This document shows, piece by piece, positions 26,161 to 34,406 of a stretch of 64,000 nucleotides of DNA. The DNA is taken from the NCBI GenBank assembly GCA_017415455.1, contig JAFQGS010000012.1:33512-97511 (forward strand). Direction: 5' to 3'. Within the stretch, counting starts at the first letter, position 1. Every line of letters starts with the position of its first letter. The notes under the pieces are model-generated. The model searched no databases. It saw only the letters and a list, made by a program, of their open reading frames with translations, and was not told where the DNA came from. Source of the DNA: Prevotella sp. (GTDB lineage Bacteria; Bacteroidota; Bacteroidia; Bacteroidales; Bacteroidaceae). A program made the position numbers and the translations under genes.

Positions 26161-27321
26161 CTACAGCAGGCTCTTTATCTCTGCGTCGATATCCTCTATC
26201 TGCAAGTCGCGCTTATGCAGTGTGTTTGTCTTGTCGATGATGAAGAACGTAGGAATGCTCTGTACGTTATACTGTCTCAGAGTGACTGAGTTTGCGCCCT
26301 GCTTGTCGTGCACACATATCCAAGGCAATGCCTCAGTCTGGGTCTTCCAGAAGTGTTCGTCGTCGTTAAGTCCCACCTGATAGATTTCAAAACCTTGTGA
26401 GTTGTATTTTGAATACAGCTCTCTGAGCAGCATGATGCGCTTTGTTGACGCCTCACCACCATATATATGGAAGTCGAGCATCACCACTTTTCCCTTCAGG
26501 TCGGTAAGGTTTCTCAGGTTACCTTTATTGTCAAGCAGCGACACGTTGATAATGTTCGTTGCCTCTATCTGGCTCAGGTCGATGCTGGATGCTGCCTGTT
26601 TGTTCTGCATCAGTCGGATGTTCTTCATGCCTTCGATGGCTATGTTGTGCAGGTTCTTTCCTCTTACAGCCTCCGGATAGTACACATCCCAGCTCGTTGC
26701 CACGGCTGCAAACGCCTTGATGTCTGCCTCATTCTCTCTCGGGTTGAATATAAGATAGCTGCCGATGGTCTGGAACAGGGCGAAGTATGATGACGCTTTG
26801 TTCGGGTTTTTGAATATATAGTTGTTCTTTATGTCATCTTTGTAAGCCTCGATGACCTTCATTATGCTGTCGCCTGCCACCTGATAGCTCAGCGCCGCAT
26901 TCTCTTCTATCTTGAGCAAGGCCTCTCTCAGCTGCATCTGTTTTGCCGAAAGCTCCTTTATGACGTTGCTCTCCTCTGAGCCCTCAACGGTGTATTGCTG
27001 TGCCATTGTTGGATAGTCGGCCTTTACAGTGACTGTTTCCGTAGAGTCGATGCTTATGTTTATGATTTGGTCTGATATTCTGAGACGGTAGAACTCAGGT
27101 GCTTCTGGCGCTGTGTGGCTGAAACTGAAGTCTCCGTTCTCGCCCAGTTTCAGAGAGTCGACAGCCGTGATGCCGTCTATTCCGATGTTTTCCAGATAGA
27201 GAACAGAGTCGTTGGCCTGTGCGATAGAGCCGTTGATGTTAAACTTTTTCTCTGTGCATGACACCGCGGCGAGCATGATGACAGCCACGCCTGCGGCTGT
27301 AAAGAGTTTTGATATATTCAT
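26161..27321 (-). CDS. TlpA-like thioredoxin-fold lipoprotein without CxxC
   Basis: A 386-residue protein. The lipobox is LAAVSC (Cys22), so it should be a lipoprotein. Residues about 28-130 look like the DUF4369 domain that often precedes a thioredoxin domain in Bacteroidales. Residues about 255-386 match a TlpA/AhpC fold (GKVVMLDFHIYGG, a later FEIYQVGLNDDEHFWK, and the cis-Pro segment SIPTFFIIDK). In active members the segment after DF is WASWCGPC; here it is HIYGGEAS, so both redox Cys are gone. The protein may still bind a partner but should not act as a disulphide reductase. The substrate or partner is unknown. Confidence 0.85.
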   Translation of the reverse strand: MNISKLFTAAGVAVIMLAAVSCTEKKFNINGSIAQANDSVLYLENIGIDGITAVDSLKLGENGDFSFSHTAPEAPEFYRLRISDQIINISIDSTETVTVKADYPTMAQQYTVEGSEESNVIKELSAKQMQLREALLKIEENAALSYQVAGDSIMKVIEAYKDDIKNNYIFKNPNKASSYFALFQTIGSYLIFNPRENEADIKAFAAVATSWDVYYPEAVRGKNLHNIAIEGMKNIRLMQNKQAASSIDLSQIEATNIINVSLLDNKGNLRNLTDLKGKVVMLDFHIYGGEASTKRIMLLRELYSKYNSQGFEIYQVGLNDDEHFWKTQTEALPWICVHDKQGANSVTLRQYNVQSIPTFFIIDKTNTLHKRDLQIEDIDAEIKSLL

Positions 27322-27351
27322 TCTTATTCTGTGTTTTGTTTATAATGAATG

Positions 27352-27382
27352 CAAAAGTACATTAATTCAGTTGAATAACAAA
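27352..27382 (-). promoter_or_regulatory. Bacteroidota-type promoter of the TlpA-like gene
   Basis: On the minus strand TTTG (plus-strand positions 27379-27382) is followed after 19 bases by TACTTTTG (27352-27359). The ATG lies 30 bases further on. Confidence 0.82.
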
Positions 27383-27632
27383 ATAAACATTTAAAAATTC
27401 TCAGCCGCCGTTTGTATGCGCCGTCATACCTCTCCTGATGTCGTAAACTGCTGGTTCTCACTTTGTGAGTTGGTTGTAAGGCTCGTGACAATGCTGCGAA
27501 GACACTCACGTCAGACCCCTGTGAGAGCGGTGCTTATAGTGTCAAGGACAGTCTTTGAGGTGTGGTTTTTACCCGTCAGGGTAGAATATAATGCCATAAT
27601 ATTGCCTTTATGTATAGTGTGTGCGTATTTTA

Positions 27633-27664
27633 TTTGCTTCGGTAATTACTTTTTCTTATTTTTG
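27633..27664 (+). promoter_or_regulatory. Bacteroidota-type promoter of the pectate lyase gene
   Basis: TTTG at 27633-27636 is followed after 20 bases by TATTTTTG at 27657-27664. The start codon lies about 270 bases downstream, so the transcript would have a long leader that includes array 8. Confidence 0.75.
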
Positions 27665-27753
27665 TCCACGGCAATGCACGATGCGTATGATATGCATCAG
27701 CAAAGCCAATGAAAACCACTGCGGTGACAATCTTTGTCCGGATGGTTTGCGAA

Positions 27754-27863
27754 AGATGCCCTAACGCACTGCGTTCAGACATGAAACGTAGCCTAAAAGA
27801 TGCCTTTTCAGTCCGCATTGCCTATCATGCTGTATGTCAGTCTGTTATAATACGTATGACGAT
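27754..27863. repeat. 22-bp-period array 8 (5 units)
   Basis: Register positions 27754, 27776, 27798, 27820 and 27842. The units at 27754 and 27798 contain AGATGCC; the others are divergent. Several units align with those of array 9 at the other side of the pectate lyase gene. Confidence 0.85.
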
Positions 27864-27933
27864 GAGGTGCGCATTGCGGTGGGAAATGCCATGAAGCATC
27901 ATAGAGGAAACCTAATATTAATCTTAAAAAAAT

Positions 27934-30015
27934 ATGTTTATGAGAAAAATTCTACTCTTTTTACTATTGTTGCTGACACACTCTGTGCAGGCGCAAGACC
28001 TTGAACACGGGCTCGTTGGATTTGCTGCCACGCCGGCTTATGGCACCGAAGGCACCATAGGCGGCGGTCTGGGAAAGGTTGTAAGGGTTACAACCGAGGC
28101 CGACCTGCGCAAATACTGCATCGCGGCAGAGCCGTATGTGATATTGTATGAGGGCAATATCACGCTCACAAACGAGCAGGACATACAGGTTGCGTCAGAC
28201 AAAACCATCATCGGACTTAACGCGAATGCAGTGCTCGACGGTATTGGATTCAATGCCAATGGGGTGAGTAATGTTATCATAAGGGGATTCACCATCAGGA
28301 AGGCTCATGCCGATGCGATAGCCTTCAGAGACTCACATCATGTGTGGGTGGACCACTGCGACCTCTCAGACTCTGATGATGGACTACTGGATTTCACCAT
28401 CGGTTCTGACCTGCTTACAGTGTCATGGAACCGCTTCTCAAACCATGACAAGGTGTCGGTGTGCAACTCTGGCACGCAGCATTATGAGGATGTGGACAAG
28501 CAGAATGTGTCATATCATCACAACTCGTTCATTAAAACCACACAGCGAAACCCGAGAATAGGCTACGGAAGGGGCCACGTGTGGAACAACTATTATGAAA
28601 GTGTAAGCTCATATTGCGTTGGTTACTTCACAGGTGCACGTGTGGTGATTGAGAAAAACTACTTCCTTAACAGCAAGACACCGCTGAAACAGATGTATTC
28701 CGACGACCCGGCGTCGGCACATTATGCCCAGGCGCTATCTGTTGGCAATGTGTTCAAGGGATGCTCGGGCAACACCAAGGATACAGGAGAGGCTTTCGAG
28801 GTGGCTGACTTCTATGATTATGACATGACACTGAGCGCTGCCGACAACGTGCCTGCTATCGTAAAAGCGTCTGCAGGACCAATGGCTGGACTGGAGTATG
28901 ACCTCGTGCCGCTGCCAAACAACGGCAGAATAGACTACGCTATGGAGAATGCCACACTGAGATGGAGCAACGCACCGGACGCGATATCGTATGACGTGTA
29001 TCTCGCCATGTCGCCAAATGAACTGCAGGCGGGCAGCATCGGGACTGTGACGGAGAACAGTGTGAAGGCAACGGGGCTGCTTCCGGCAACCACTTACTAC
29101 TGGCGTGTGGACACAAAGCTGGCTGACAGGACGATAACGGGTAAGGTGTGGCAGTTCACAACGGCTCCAGCCGTGCCTGGAAAGCCATATCCGGCAGACG
29201 GAGAGACCAACGCCCAGCTGCAGGAACAGAAGAATGCGAACACCACTCAGCCAATGACTATGAGATGGGCACCGGCACATGGCGCTGCGGGTTATGCCAT
29301 AACAGTGTGGGATGAGGCTTCGGAGATACACCATACGGCTGACGTTACGGCGGAGAAGACAGCCTGGCAACCGCCTACTTTGCCTCGCGGACGCAACTAC
29401 ACATGGACCGTTGACGTGCTGGATGCTGACGGAAACATCATGCAGAAGGGCAACAACTGGACCTTTACGGCGCCTATAGCAACGGCAGTGGAGGGCAAGA
29501 ACGAGGCTGAGAACTGGGCTTTGGGACTGCGTTCGTTCATTGAAGTACAGGACGGAGCATGGTTTTTAGCATCTGGAAAGAAAGTTATTGGCGGCGAGTC
29601 GGGACCAGGAACGATGAATGCGGAGTGGAACGGCAAGCGGGTAAAGGCCAAAATATCGGTCTGCATGTTTGATGAGAGCGACGGGAAGGGCACTTACAAA
29701 CTCTTTGTCAACGACGTCCAGAGCGGCAGTTGCACAGCATCTACAAACACAGACAAGCTGGTTACGCACTCATTGGCTACCGTGGAACTAAACAAGGGAG
29801 ACCAGATAAGACTTGAGATAGCGCCCGAAGGCGGAGAGGGATGCCGCACCGACTATATCAACATAGCAGTGACCGAGGTGCTGCCCGACGGCATTGAGGA
29901 GATTGTTGCCGACAAGGCGGAGGACGGAAGAAGCTATAACATAATGGGTGTGCCGGTTGACGACAGTTACAAAGGCATCGTTATACGCAACGGAAAGAAA
30001 ATTCTCGTGAAGTAG
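27934..30015 (+). CDS. Secreted pectate lyase (PL1) with Fn3-like domains and C-terminal sorting tail
   Basis: A 693-residue enzyme expected to cleave polygalacturonate by beta-elimination outside the cell. A signal peptide is clear; either ATG at 27934 or the one two codons on (MRKILLFLLLLL) could start it. The beta-helix lyase (about 22-320) shows the calcium-site segment VWVDHCDLSDSDDGLLD, the strand TVSWNRFSNHDK, and the catalytic-Arg region QRNPRIGYGRGHVWNNYY. Two Fn3-like domains (about 330-420 and 430-515) and another beta-sandwich (about 520-650) follow. The end, YNIMGVPVDDSYKGIVIRN-GKKILVK, fits a Por/T9SS-type sorting tail. It is downstream of a separate promoter with a leader of about 270 bases. 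Confidence 0.92.
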   Translation: MFMRKILLFLLLLLTHSVQAQDLEHGLVGFAATPAYGTEGTIGGGLGKVVRVTTEADLRKYCIAAEPYVILYEGNITLTNEQDIQVASDKTIIGLNANAVLDGIGFNANGVSNVIIRGFTIRKAHADAIAFRDSHHVWVDHCDLSDSDDGLLDFTIGSDLLTVSWNRFSNHDKVSVCNSGTQHYEDVDKQNVSYHHNSFIKTTQRNPRIGYGRGHVWNNYYESVSSYCVGYFTGARVVIEKNYFLNSKTPLKQMYSDDPASAHYAQALSVGNVFKGCSGNTKDTGEAFEVADFYDYDMTLSAADNVPAIVKASAGPMAGLEYDLVPLPNNGRIDYAMENATLRWSNAPDAISYDVYLAMSPNELQAGSIGTVTENSVKATGLLPATTYYWRVDTKLADRTITGKVWQFTTAPAVPGKPYPADGETNAQLQEQKNANTTQPMTMRWAPAHGAAGYAITVWDEASEIHHTADVTAEKTAWQPPTLPRGRNYTWTVDVLDADGNIMQKGNNWTFTAPIATAVEGKNEAENWALGLRSFIEVQDGAWFLASGKKVIGGESGPGTMNAEWNGKRVKAKISVCMFDESDGKGTYKLFVNDVQSGSCTASTNTDKLVTHSLATVELNKGDQIRLEIAPEGGEGCRTDYINIAVTEVLPDGIEEIVADKAEDGRSYNIMGVPVDDSYKGIVIRNGKKILVK

Positions 30016-30072
30016 AAGAGAACCGCCTGTTGTGAGGATAATACCCTGACTATTTGTGGGTTATCTCAGGAT

Positions 30073-30280
30073 GACTCATGGAAAATGTCCGTATGACTTT
30101 TGAATAATATCCGTATAAATCATGGATAGTATTTGAATAGTTTGTAAATAATATCTGAATGGCTTGTATTTGATGCCCGAACACATTGTATTCGGGCATC
30201 AAACGCAGCCTGAAAGATGCCCTTTCGCAAAGTGTTTTGTATCGTGCTGTGTCACAGTGTGTTATCATCTGTCTGGCGGC
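30073..30280. repeat. 22-bp-period array 9, composite (about 9 units)
   Basis: Units start every 22 bp from 30073. The first four (to 30160) have an A/T-rich pattern such as GACTCATGG...CCGTAT. From 30161 the pattern shifts into the TGATGCCC family in the same register, then to an inverted core (GGGCATC at 30193) and AGATGCCC at 30215. The last two units resemble the end of array 8. Confidence 0.87.
30169..30203 (+). terminator. Hairpin of opposed repeat cores after the pectate lyase gene
   Basis: TTTGATGCCCGAA (30169-30181) pairs perfectly with TTCGGGCATCAAA (30191-30203) around a 9-base loop. It lies about 155 bases after the pectate lyase stop. It could stop transcription but no U-run follows. 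Confidence 0.5.
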
Positions 30281-30526
30281 GTGCCCCGATATGCCATGCA
30301 ACAGCACTTTTAAGGAGATTGAAAAGCTCTCCGTATGTGTGATGTATTCTGCCCAAGCGGAGCGCGCCATGGCGAAATAATAAAAGTACGAAACGGTTTC
30401 TGCCATAATGTAAAATGCCTGCTCATAATGCGGCATATAGTGTGGTGGAAATCGTTTTCTGCCATATTAAAACATAATAAAACGTAAAAACCACACTATT
30501 TTTTCGTTTATTGTATATATAATGTG

Positions 30527-30534
30527 TACCTTTG
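30527..30534 (+). promoter_or_regulatory. -7 box for pnp
   Basis: TACCTTTG, a full match to TAnnTTTG, lies 35 bases before the pnp ATG. The -33 position reads TTTC or TTCG rather than TTTG. Confidence 0.75.
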
Positions 30535-30568
30535 TCCGAATATTTTATTTTAGATGTTTTTATAAAAG

Positions 30569-32893
30569 ATGAATGTAATTACAAAAAGTGTTCAGTTGCC
30601 TGATGGAAGAACCATCACAATTGAAACTGGGAAAGTGGCAAAACAGACCGACGGTTCATGTATACTCCGTATGGGTAACACCGTTCTTCTGGCTACTGTT
30701 TGTGCCGCAAAAGATGCAGTTCCCGGAACAGATTTCATGCCTTTACAGGTAGAGTACAGAGAACAATATGCCGCAGCAGGACGTTTCCCGGGAGGATTCA
30801 CTAAGCGAGAGGGCAAAGCAAGCGACAATGAAATACTCACTTGCCGACTCGTTGACCGTGCTCTTCGCCCGCTGTTCCCGTCTGATTTCCATGCAGAAGT
30901 ATTCGTAAACGTTATCCTCTTTTCTGCAGATGGCGTCGATCAGCCGGATGCTTTGGCTGGATTCGCGGCTTCTTCGGCTCTGGCTTGTTCAGATATCCCA
31001 TTCGAATGTCCTATCTCTGAGGTGCGAGTAGCACGTGTAAACGGTGAGTATGTGGTTAATCCTACATTCGAACAGATGAAGGATGCCGACATGGACATTA
31101 TGGTAGGAGCTTCTAAAGACAACATCATGATGGTTGAGGGAGAGATGAAGGAAGTGTCAGAACAAGACCTTCTGCAGGCTCTCAAGGTAGCACAGGATGC
31201 CATAAAGCCAATGTGTGAGTTGCAGGAAGAGCTCTCAAAAGAACTCGGAACAGATGTGAAGCGCGAGTATTGTCATGAAGTTAACGATGAGGATCTTCGT
31301 GAAGAGGTGCGCAAGGCGACATATGACAAGTGCTATGCTATTGCCGCTTCGGGCGACCGTGATAAGAAAACACGAGGCGAGGCATTTGAGGCTATAAAGG
31401 CGGAGTTCGTTGAACAGTACACAACTGACCATGCAGAGATGAGCGAGGATGAGCTCGCTGAGAAGTGTTCGCTCATCGACCGCTACTATCATGACGTTGA
31501 ACGCGACGCAATGCGCCGTTGTATACTTGACGAAGGAAAGCGTCTTGATGGAAGAAAGACCGACGAGATACGTCCGATTTGGTGTGAAGTGAGCCCGCTT
31601 CCAATGCCACACGGAAGCTCATTGTTCACTCGTGGAGAGACACAGAGCCTCACTACATGTACACTTGGTACCAAACTGGATGAGAAGATGGTTGATGACG
31701 TGCTGGATAAGAGCTATCAGCGATTCCTGCTTCATTATAACTTCCCTCCTTTCTGTACAGGAGAAGCGAAGCCACAGCGCGGCGTTGGACGTCGTGAAAT
31801 AGGTCATGGACACCTTGCTTGGCGTGCTTTGAAGGGACAGATTCCTGCTGATTACCCATACACAGTGCGTATAGTATCACAGATTCTGGAGTCAAACGGC
31901 TCTTCATCAATGGCTACTGTTTGTGCGGGAACACTCGCTCTTATGGATGCCGGAGTACCAATGATGAAGCCAGTGAGCGGTATTGCGATGGGACTTATTA
32001 AGAATCCGGGTGAGGATAAATATGCAGTTCTCAGCGATATCCTCGGTGATGAGGATCATCTTGGTGACATGGACTTCAAGACTACGGGTACAAAGGACGG
32101 TCTTACAGCCACTCAGATGGATATAAAGTGTGACGGATTGTCATTTGAAATACTTGAGAAGGCACTCTTGCAGGCTAAAGCAGGACGTGAGCATATTCTC
32201 GGAAAGATCACTGATACGATATCAGAGCCACGCCCAGAGCTGAAGCCACAGGTTCCGCGTATTGAGGTTCTGGAGATTCCAAAGGAGTTCATCGGAGCTG
32301 TGATAGGTCCTGGCGGTAAGATAATCCAGCAGATGCAGGAGGATACAAACACAGTTATCACAATCGATGAGGTTGACGGTAAGGGTAAGGTTCAGGTAAG
32401 TGCGCCTAACAAGGAGAGCATCGATGCGGCGTTGTCAAAGATAAAGGCCATCGTGGCTATTCCTGAAGTGGGAGAGGTTTACGAAGGAACCATCCGCTCG
32501 GTAATGCCTTATGGCTGCTTCGTTGAGATCATGCCAGGCAAGGATGGACTGTTACATATCTCTGAAATAGACTGGAAGCGCCTTGAGACTGTTGAGGCTG
32601 CGGGTCTGAAAGAGGGTGACAAGATTACCGTTAAGTTGATGGAGATAGATCCGAAGACAGGTAAATACAAGCTCTCTCATCGTGTTCTGATTCCGAAACC
32701 AGAAGGATATGTAGAGCGTGAGCGCCGTCCTCGTCCAGAGCGCCGTCCTCGTCCAGAGCGCGGAAACCGTGGAAATGGTGACTCTCGTCGCTTTGAACAC
32801 AAGGAGAATGATGAGCATTATCATGATCCATTGGCAGAACGTGAGCCAAAGGATTTCAATGACAGCCTTGATCATTCTTCTGATATAGATTAA
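30569..32893 (+). CDS. pnp: Polyribonucleotide nucleotidyltransferase (PNPase)
   Basis: PNPase degrades RNA from the 3' end with phosphate, releasing nucleoside diphosphates, and can also add tails. The 774-residue protein has the full domain order: RNase PH-like 1, all-helical middle, RNase PH-like 2, KH (about 560-620, [18 protein letters not shown]) and S1 (about 625-700, [17 protein letters not shown]). After S1 the C-terminal ~70 residues are Arg/Pro-rich, with near-repeats of RRPRPE, which may add RNA contacts. It is preceded by a TACCTTTG promoter box and followed by a stem-loop at 32998-33040. Confidence 0.97.
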   Translation: MNVITKSVQLPDGRTITIETGKVAKQTDGSCILRMGNTVLLATVCAAKDAVPGTDFMPLQVEYREQYAAAGRFPGGFTKREGKASDNEILTCRLVDRALRPLFPSDFHAEVFVNVILFSADGVDQPDALAGFAASSALACSDIPFECPISEVRVARVNGEYVVNPTFEQMKDADMDIMVGASKDNIMMVEGEMKEVSEQDLLQALKVAQDAIKPMCELQEELSKELGTDVKREYCHEVNDEDLREEVRKATYDKCYAIAASGDRDKKTRGEAFEAIKAEFVEQYTTDHAEMSEDELAEKCSLIDRYYHDVERDAMRRCILDEGKRLDGRKTDEIRPIWCEVSPLPMPHGSSLFTRGETQSLTTCTLGTKLDEKMVDDVLDKSYQRFLLHYNFPPFCTGEAKPQRGVGRREIGHGHLAWRALKGQIPADYPYTVRIVSQILESNGSSSMATVCAGTLALMDAGVPMMKPVSGIAMGLIKNPGEDKYAVLSDILGDEDHLGDMDFKTTGTKDGLTATQMDIKCDGLSFEILEKALLQAKAGREHILGKITDTISEPRPELKPQVPRIEVLEIPKEFIGAVIGPGGKIIQQMQEDTNTVITIDEVDGKGKVQVSAPNKESIDAALSKIKAIVAIPEVGEVYEGTIRSVMPYGCFVEIMPGKDGLLHISEIDWKRLETVEAAGLKEGDKITVKLMEIDPKTGKYKLSHRVLIPKPEGYVERERRPRPERRPRPERGNRGNGDSRRFEHKENDEHYHDPLAEREPKDFNDSLDHSSDID

Positions 32894-32997
32894 GAGATGG
32901 CATGTTGTGGATAATGACTGGGCGCAGGCGGGCATGTAAAGAGAAGCGTCTTGGTGTGTGACTGATGACCATTCATTATGCGACATGACATAATATA

Positions 32998-33040
32998 AAT
33001 AAATGCTCATGCGGTAGTATTGCCGGCATGAGCATTTATT
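32998..33040 (+). terminator. Terminator-like hairpin after pnp
   Basis: A 15-bp stem (32998-33012 with 33026-33040) with a 13-base loop is followed by ATTTTGTG. It lies 105 bases beyond the pnp stop. Confidence 0.75.
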
Positions 33041-33119
33041 ATTTTGTGAAGTATCTAAAAGCGGATATCGTCTTTATATCTTTTCTTTTGCGCCAAGTGA
33101 CTTTCGGTATTGCGCCTGA

Positions 33120-33405
33120 CTCCCTGCTGTATTACGTTTAAAATCTGGGCATAAAGCGCTTAACTCCCTGCTGTATTACGTTTAAAATCTGGACATAAAG
33201 CGCTTAACCCCATGTAGTATTGCATTTGAGAATCTGATATTCAGTGTTTAACCCCCTGCTGTTCAGCGCTTAACGTCCTGACGTCCGGCGCATGACATCA
33301 GAATGCCCTGCGTTTGATGCCTGAACGGTTTGCGTTTGATGCCAAATCAGCCGGCGTTTAATGCCCGGATGGCTTGCGTTTGATGCCCGGATGGAAACGC
33401 CTGAT
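33120..33405. repeat. 22-bp-period array 10, longest (13 units)
   Basis: Thirteen consecutive units, each exactly 22 bp, from 33120 to 33405. Most end in CGTTTGA or CGCTTAA. Early units occur as a 44-bp pair (CTCCCTGCTG... followed by AATCTGG...), used twice. Later ones drift into the TGCC(C/T)G...GCGTTTGA form, which is the TGATGCC family in another phase. It occupies the gap between convergent pnp and the DUF4251 gene. Confidence 0.95.
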
Positions 33406-33418
33406 GTTCTTTCGCGGT

Positions 33419-33907
33419 CTATTCAACCAATCTTCCCTGATATCTTATTTCCTTAAGGTTCAGTGAACTTATTGTAACCTCCGCCTTTCCGTTGTCATAA
33501 ATGAGCAGGTCGAAGGTGTAAGTGTCTTTTGTGTTCTTAACTTTGAAAGCCACTTTCGCCTCATCCTGTGCGCTGAATGAAGTATGATAGTCGTATGATA
33601 CCTCGTTGAAGTAGAATCCGTATTCTGCTTTCTGTGTTCTGCTGAGTGTGCTTATGTAATACGGAATGAAAGAATAAACGCTGTCGCCTGCCACTTTCAG
33701 CGAGAATCCTGGTGTCATAGCTATCGTCCTGCGACCTAAAGGTGTGGCGTAGTCAACATCTATTCTGAATCTTTTGTTCTTCACAGCAGCCCATGTTTTC
33801 TCTGCAGTCATCTTCTCATTGATGGCTTTTTCCGCCGGTGTCATTGTCGAGCATGCTATGAATGCAGCTGAGATACATGCCGCAATGATGTTTTTTGTTG
33901 TCTTCAT
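33419..33907 (-). CDS. DUF4251 domain lipoprotein
   Basis: A 162-residue protein with a lipobox (AAFIACS, Cys19). The rest fits DUF4251, a family of small Bacteroidales lipoproteins of unknown function, with a KNKRFRIDVDYATPLGRRTI strand followed by the YISTLSRTQKAEYG segment. It ends 14 bases beyond the array on its 3' side. The gene stands alone; tRNA-Asn is next upstream. Function is not known. Confidence 0.85.
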   Translation of the reverse strand: MKTTKNIIAACISAAFIACSTMTPAEKAINEKMTAEKTWAAVKNKRFRIDVDYATPLGRRTIAMTPGFSLKVAGDSVYSFIPYYISTLSRTQKAEYGFYFNEVSYDYHTSFSAQDEAKVAFKVKNTKDTYTFDLLIYDNGKAEVTISSLNLKEIRYQGRLVE

Positions 33908-33962
33908 ACGCTTTGATTAGTTTATGTCTTTAATAGAGATGTAATGTATATAAAAACAAAAA

Positions 33963-33986
33963 AGGAAATCATTGATATGATTTCCT
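33963..33986 (-). terminator. Terminator for tRNA-Asn
   Basis: A 10-bp stem (33963-33972 with 33977-33986) and a 4-base loop. Read on the minus strand it follows the tRNA 3' end by 6 bases and is followed by CCTTTTTTG. Confidence 0.82.
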
Positions 33987-33991
33987 CTTTG

Positions 33992-34065
33992 CGCTTCAGG
34001 ATGGGCTTGAACCAACGACCCCCTGATTAACAGTCAGGTGCTCTAACCAACTGAGCTACTGAAGC
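33992..34065 (-). tRNA. tRNA-Asn (anticodon GTT)
   Basis: The 74-base gene on the minus strand has a 7-bp acceptor stem GCTTCAG/CTGAAGC, a D-arm with AGCTCAGTTGGTTAGAGC, an anticodon loop CTGTTAA (GTT at 34029-34031), and the TTCAAGC T-loop. The discriminator base is G, usual for tRNA-Asn. CCA is not encoded, so it is added after transcription. An intrinsic terminator follows. Confidence 0.95.
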
Positions 34066-34208
34066 AGTGATGCAAATTTGTTTCGTTTGCGGTTGCAAAG
34101 GTATAAGGTTTTTTTGAAACCTCCAAACTTTTTCGTTAAAAAAATGAATAATCGTTGATTTTATGATAATTTTTCTCTTATTAGGACCTTAATACGGGTA
34201 TAATCATG

Positions 34209-34216
34209 TATTTTTG
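34209..34216 (+). promoter_or_regulatory. -7 box for the processing-protease gene
   Basis: TATTTTTG lies about 190 bases before the ATG at 34407. Array 11 would then lie within the leader. No TTTG is seen at the usual -33 distance. Confidence 0.55.
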
Positions 34217-34236
34217 CAAATCATATGGTGTGCGTT

Positions 34237-34346
34237 TGATGCCCAACCGCGTTGCGTTTGATGCCTGAACGCCTTGTGATTGATGCCCGAATACGTTGCG
34301 TTTGATGCCCTTTTGCATTGGGCATGATACCGGTCCGCATGCTGTA
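34237..34346. repeat. 22-bp-period array 11 (5 units)
   Basis: Units start at 34237, 34259, 34281, 34303 and 34325, all beginning TGAT. Three have TGATGCCC. It lies between a candidate -7 box and the start of the S41 protease gene. Confidence 0.93.
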
Positions 34347-34406
34347 TGAGAATATTTTGCTGGGTCTTACCTATGCATTGTCATTAGAAGAAGAGCTTTT
34401 TAAAAT

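Noticed and set aside
33120-33405. CRISPR array
   Set aside because: Units are directly adjacent with no spacers, only 22 bp, and diverge strongly; no cas gene is in the window.
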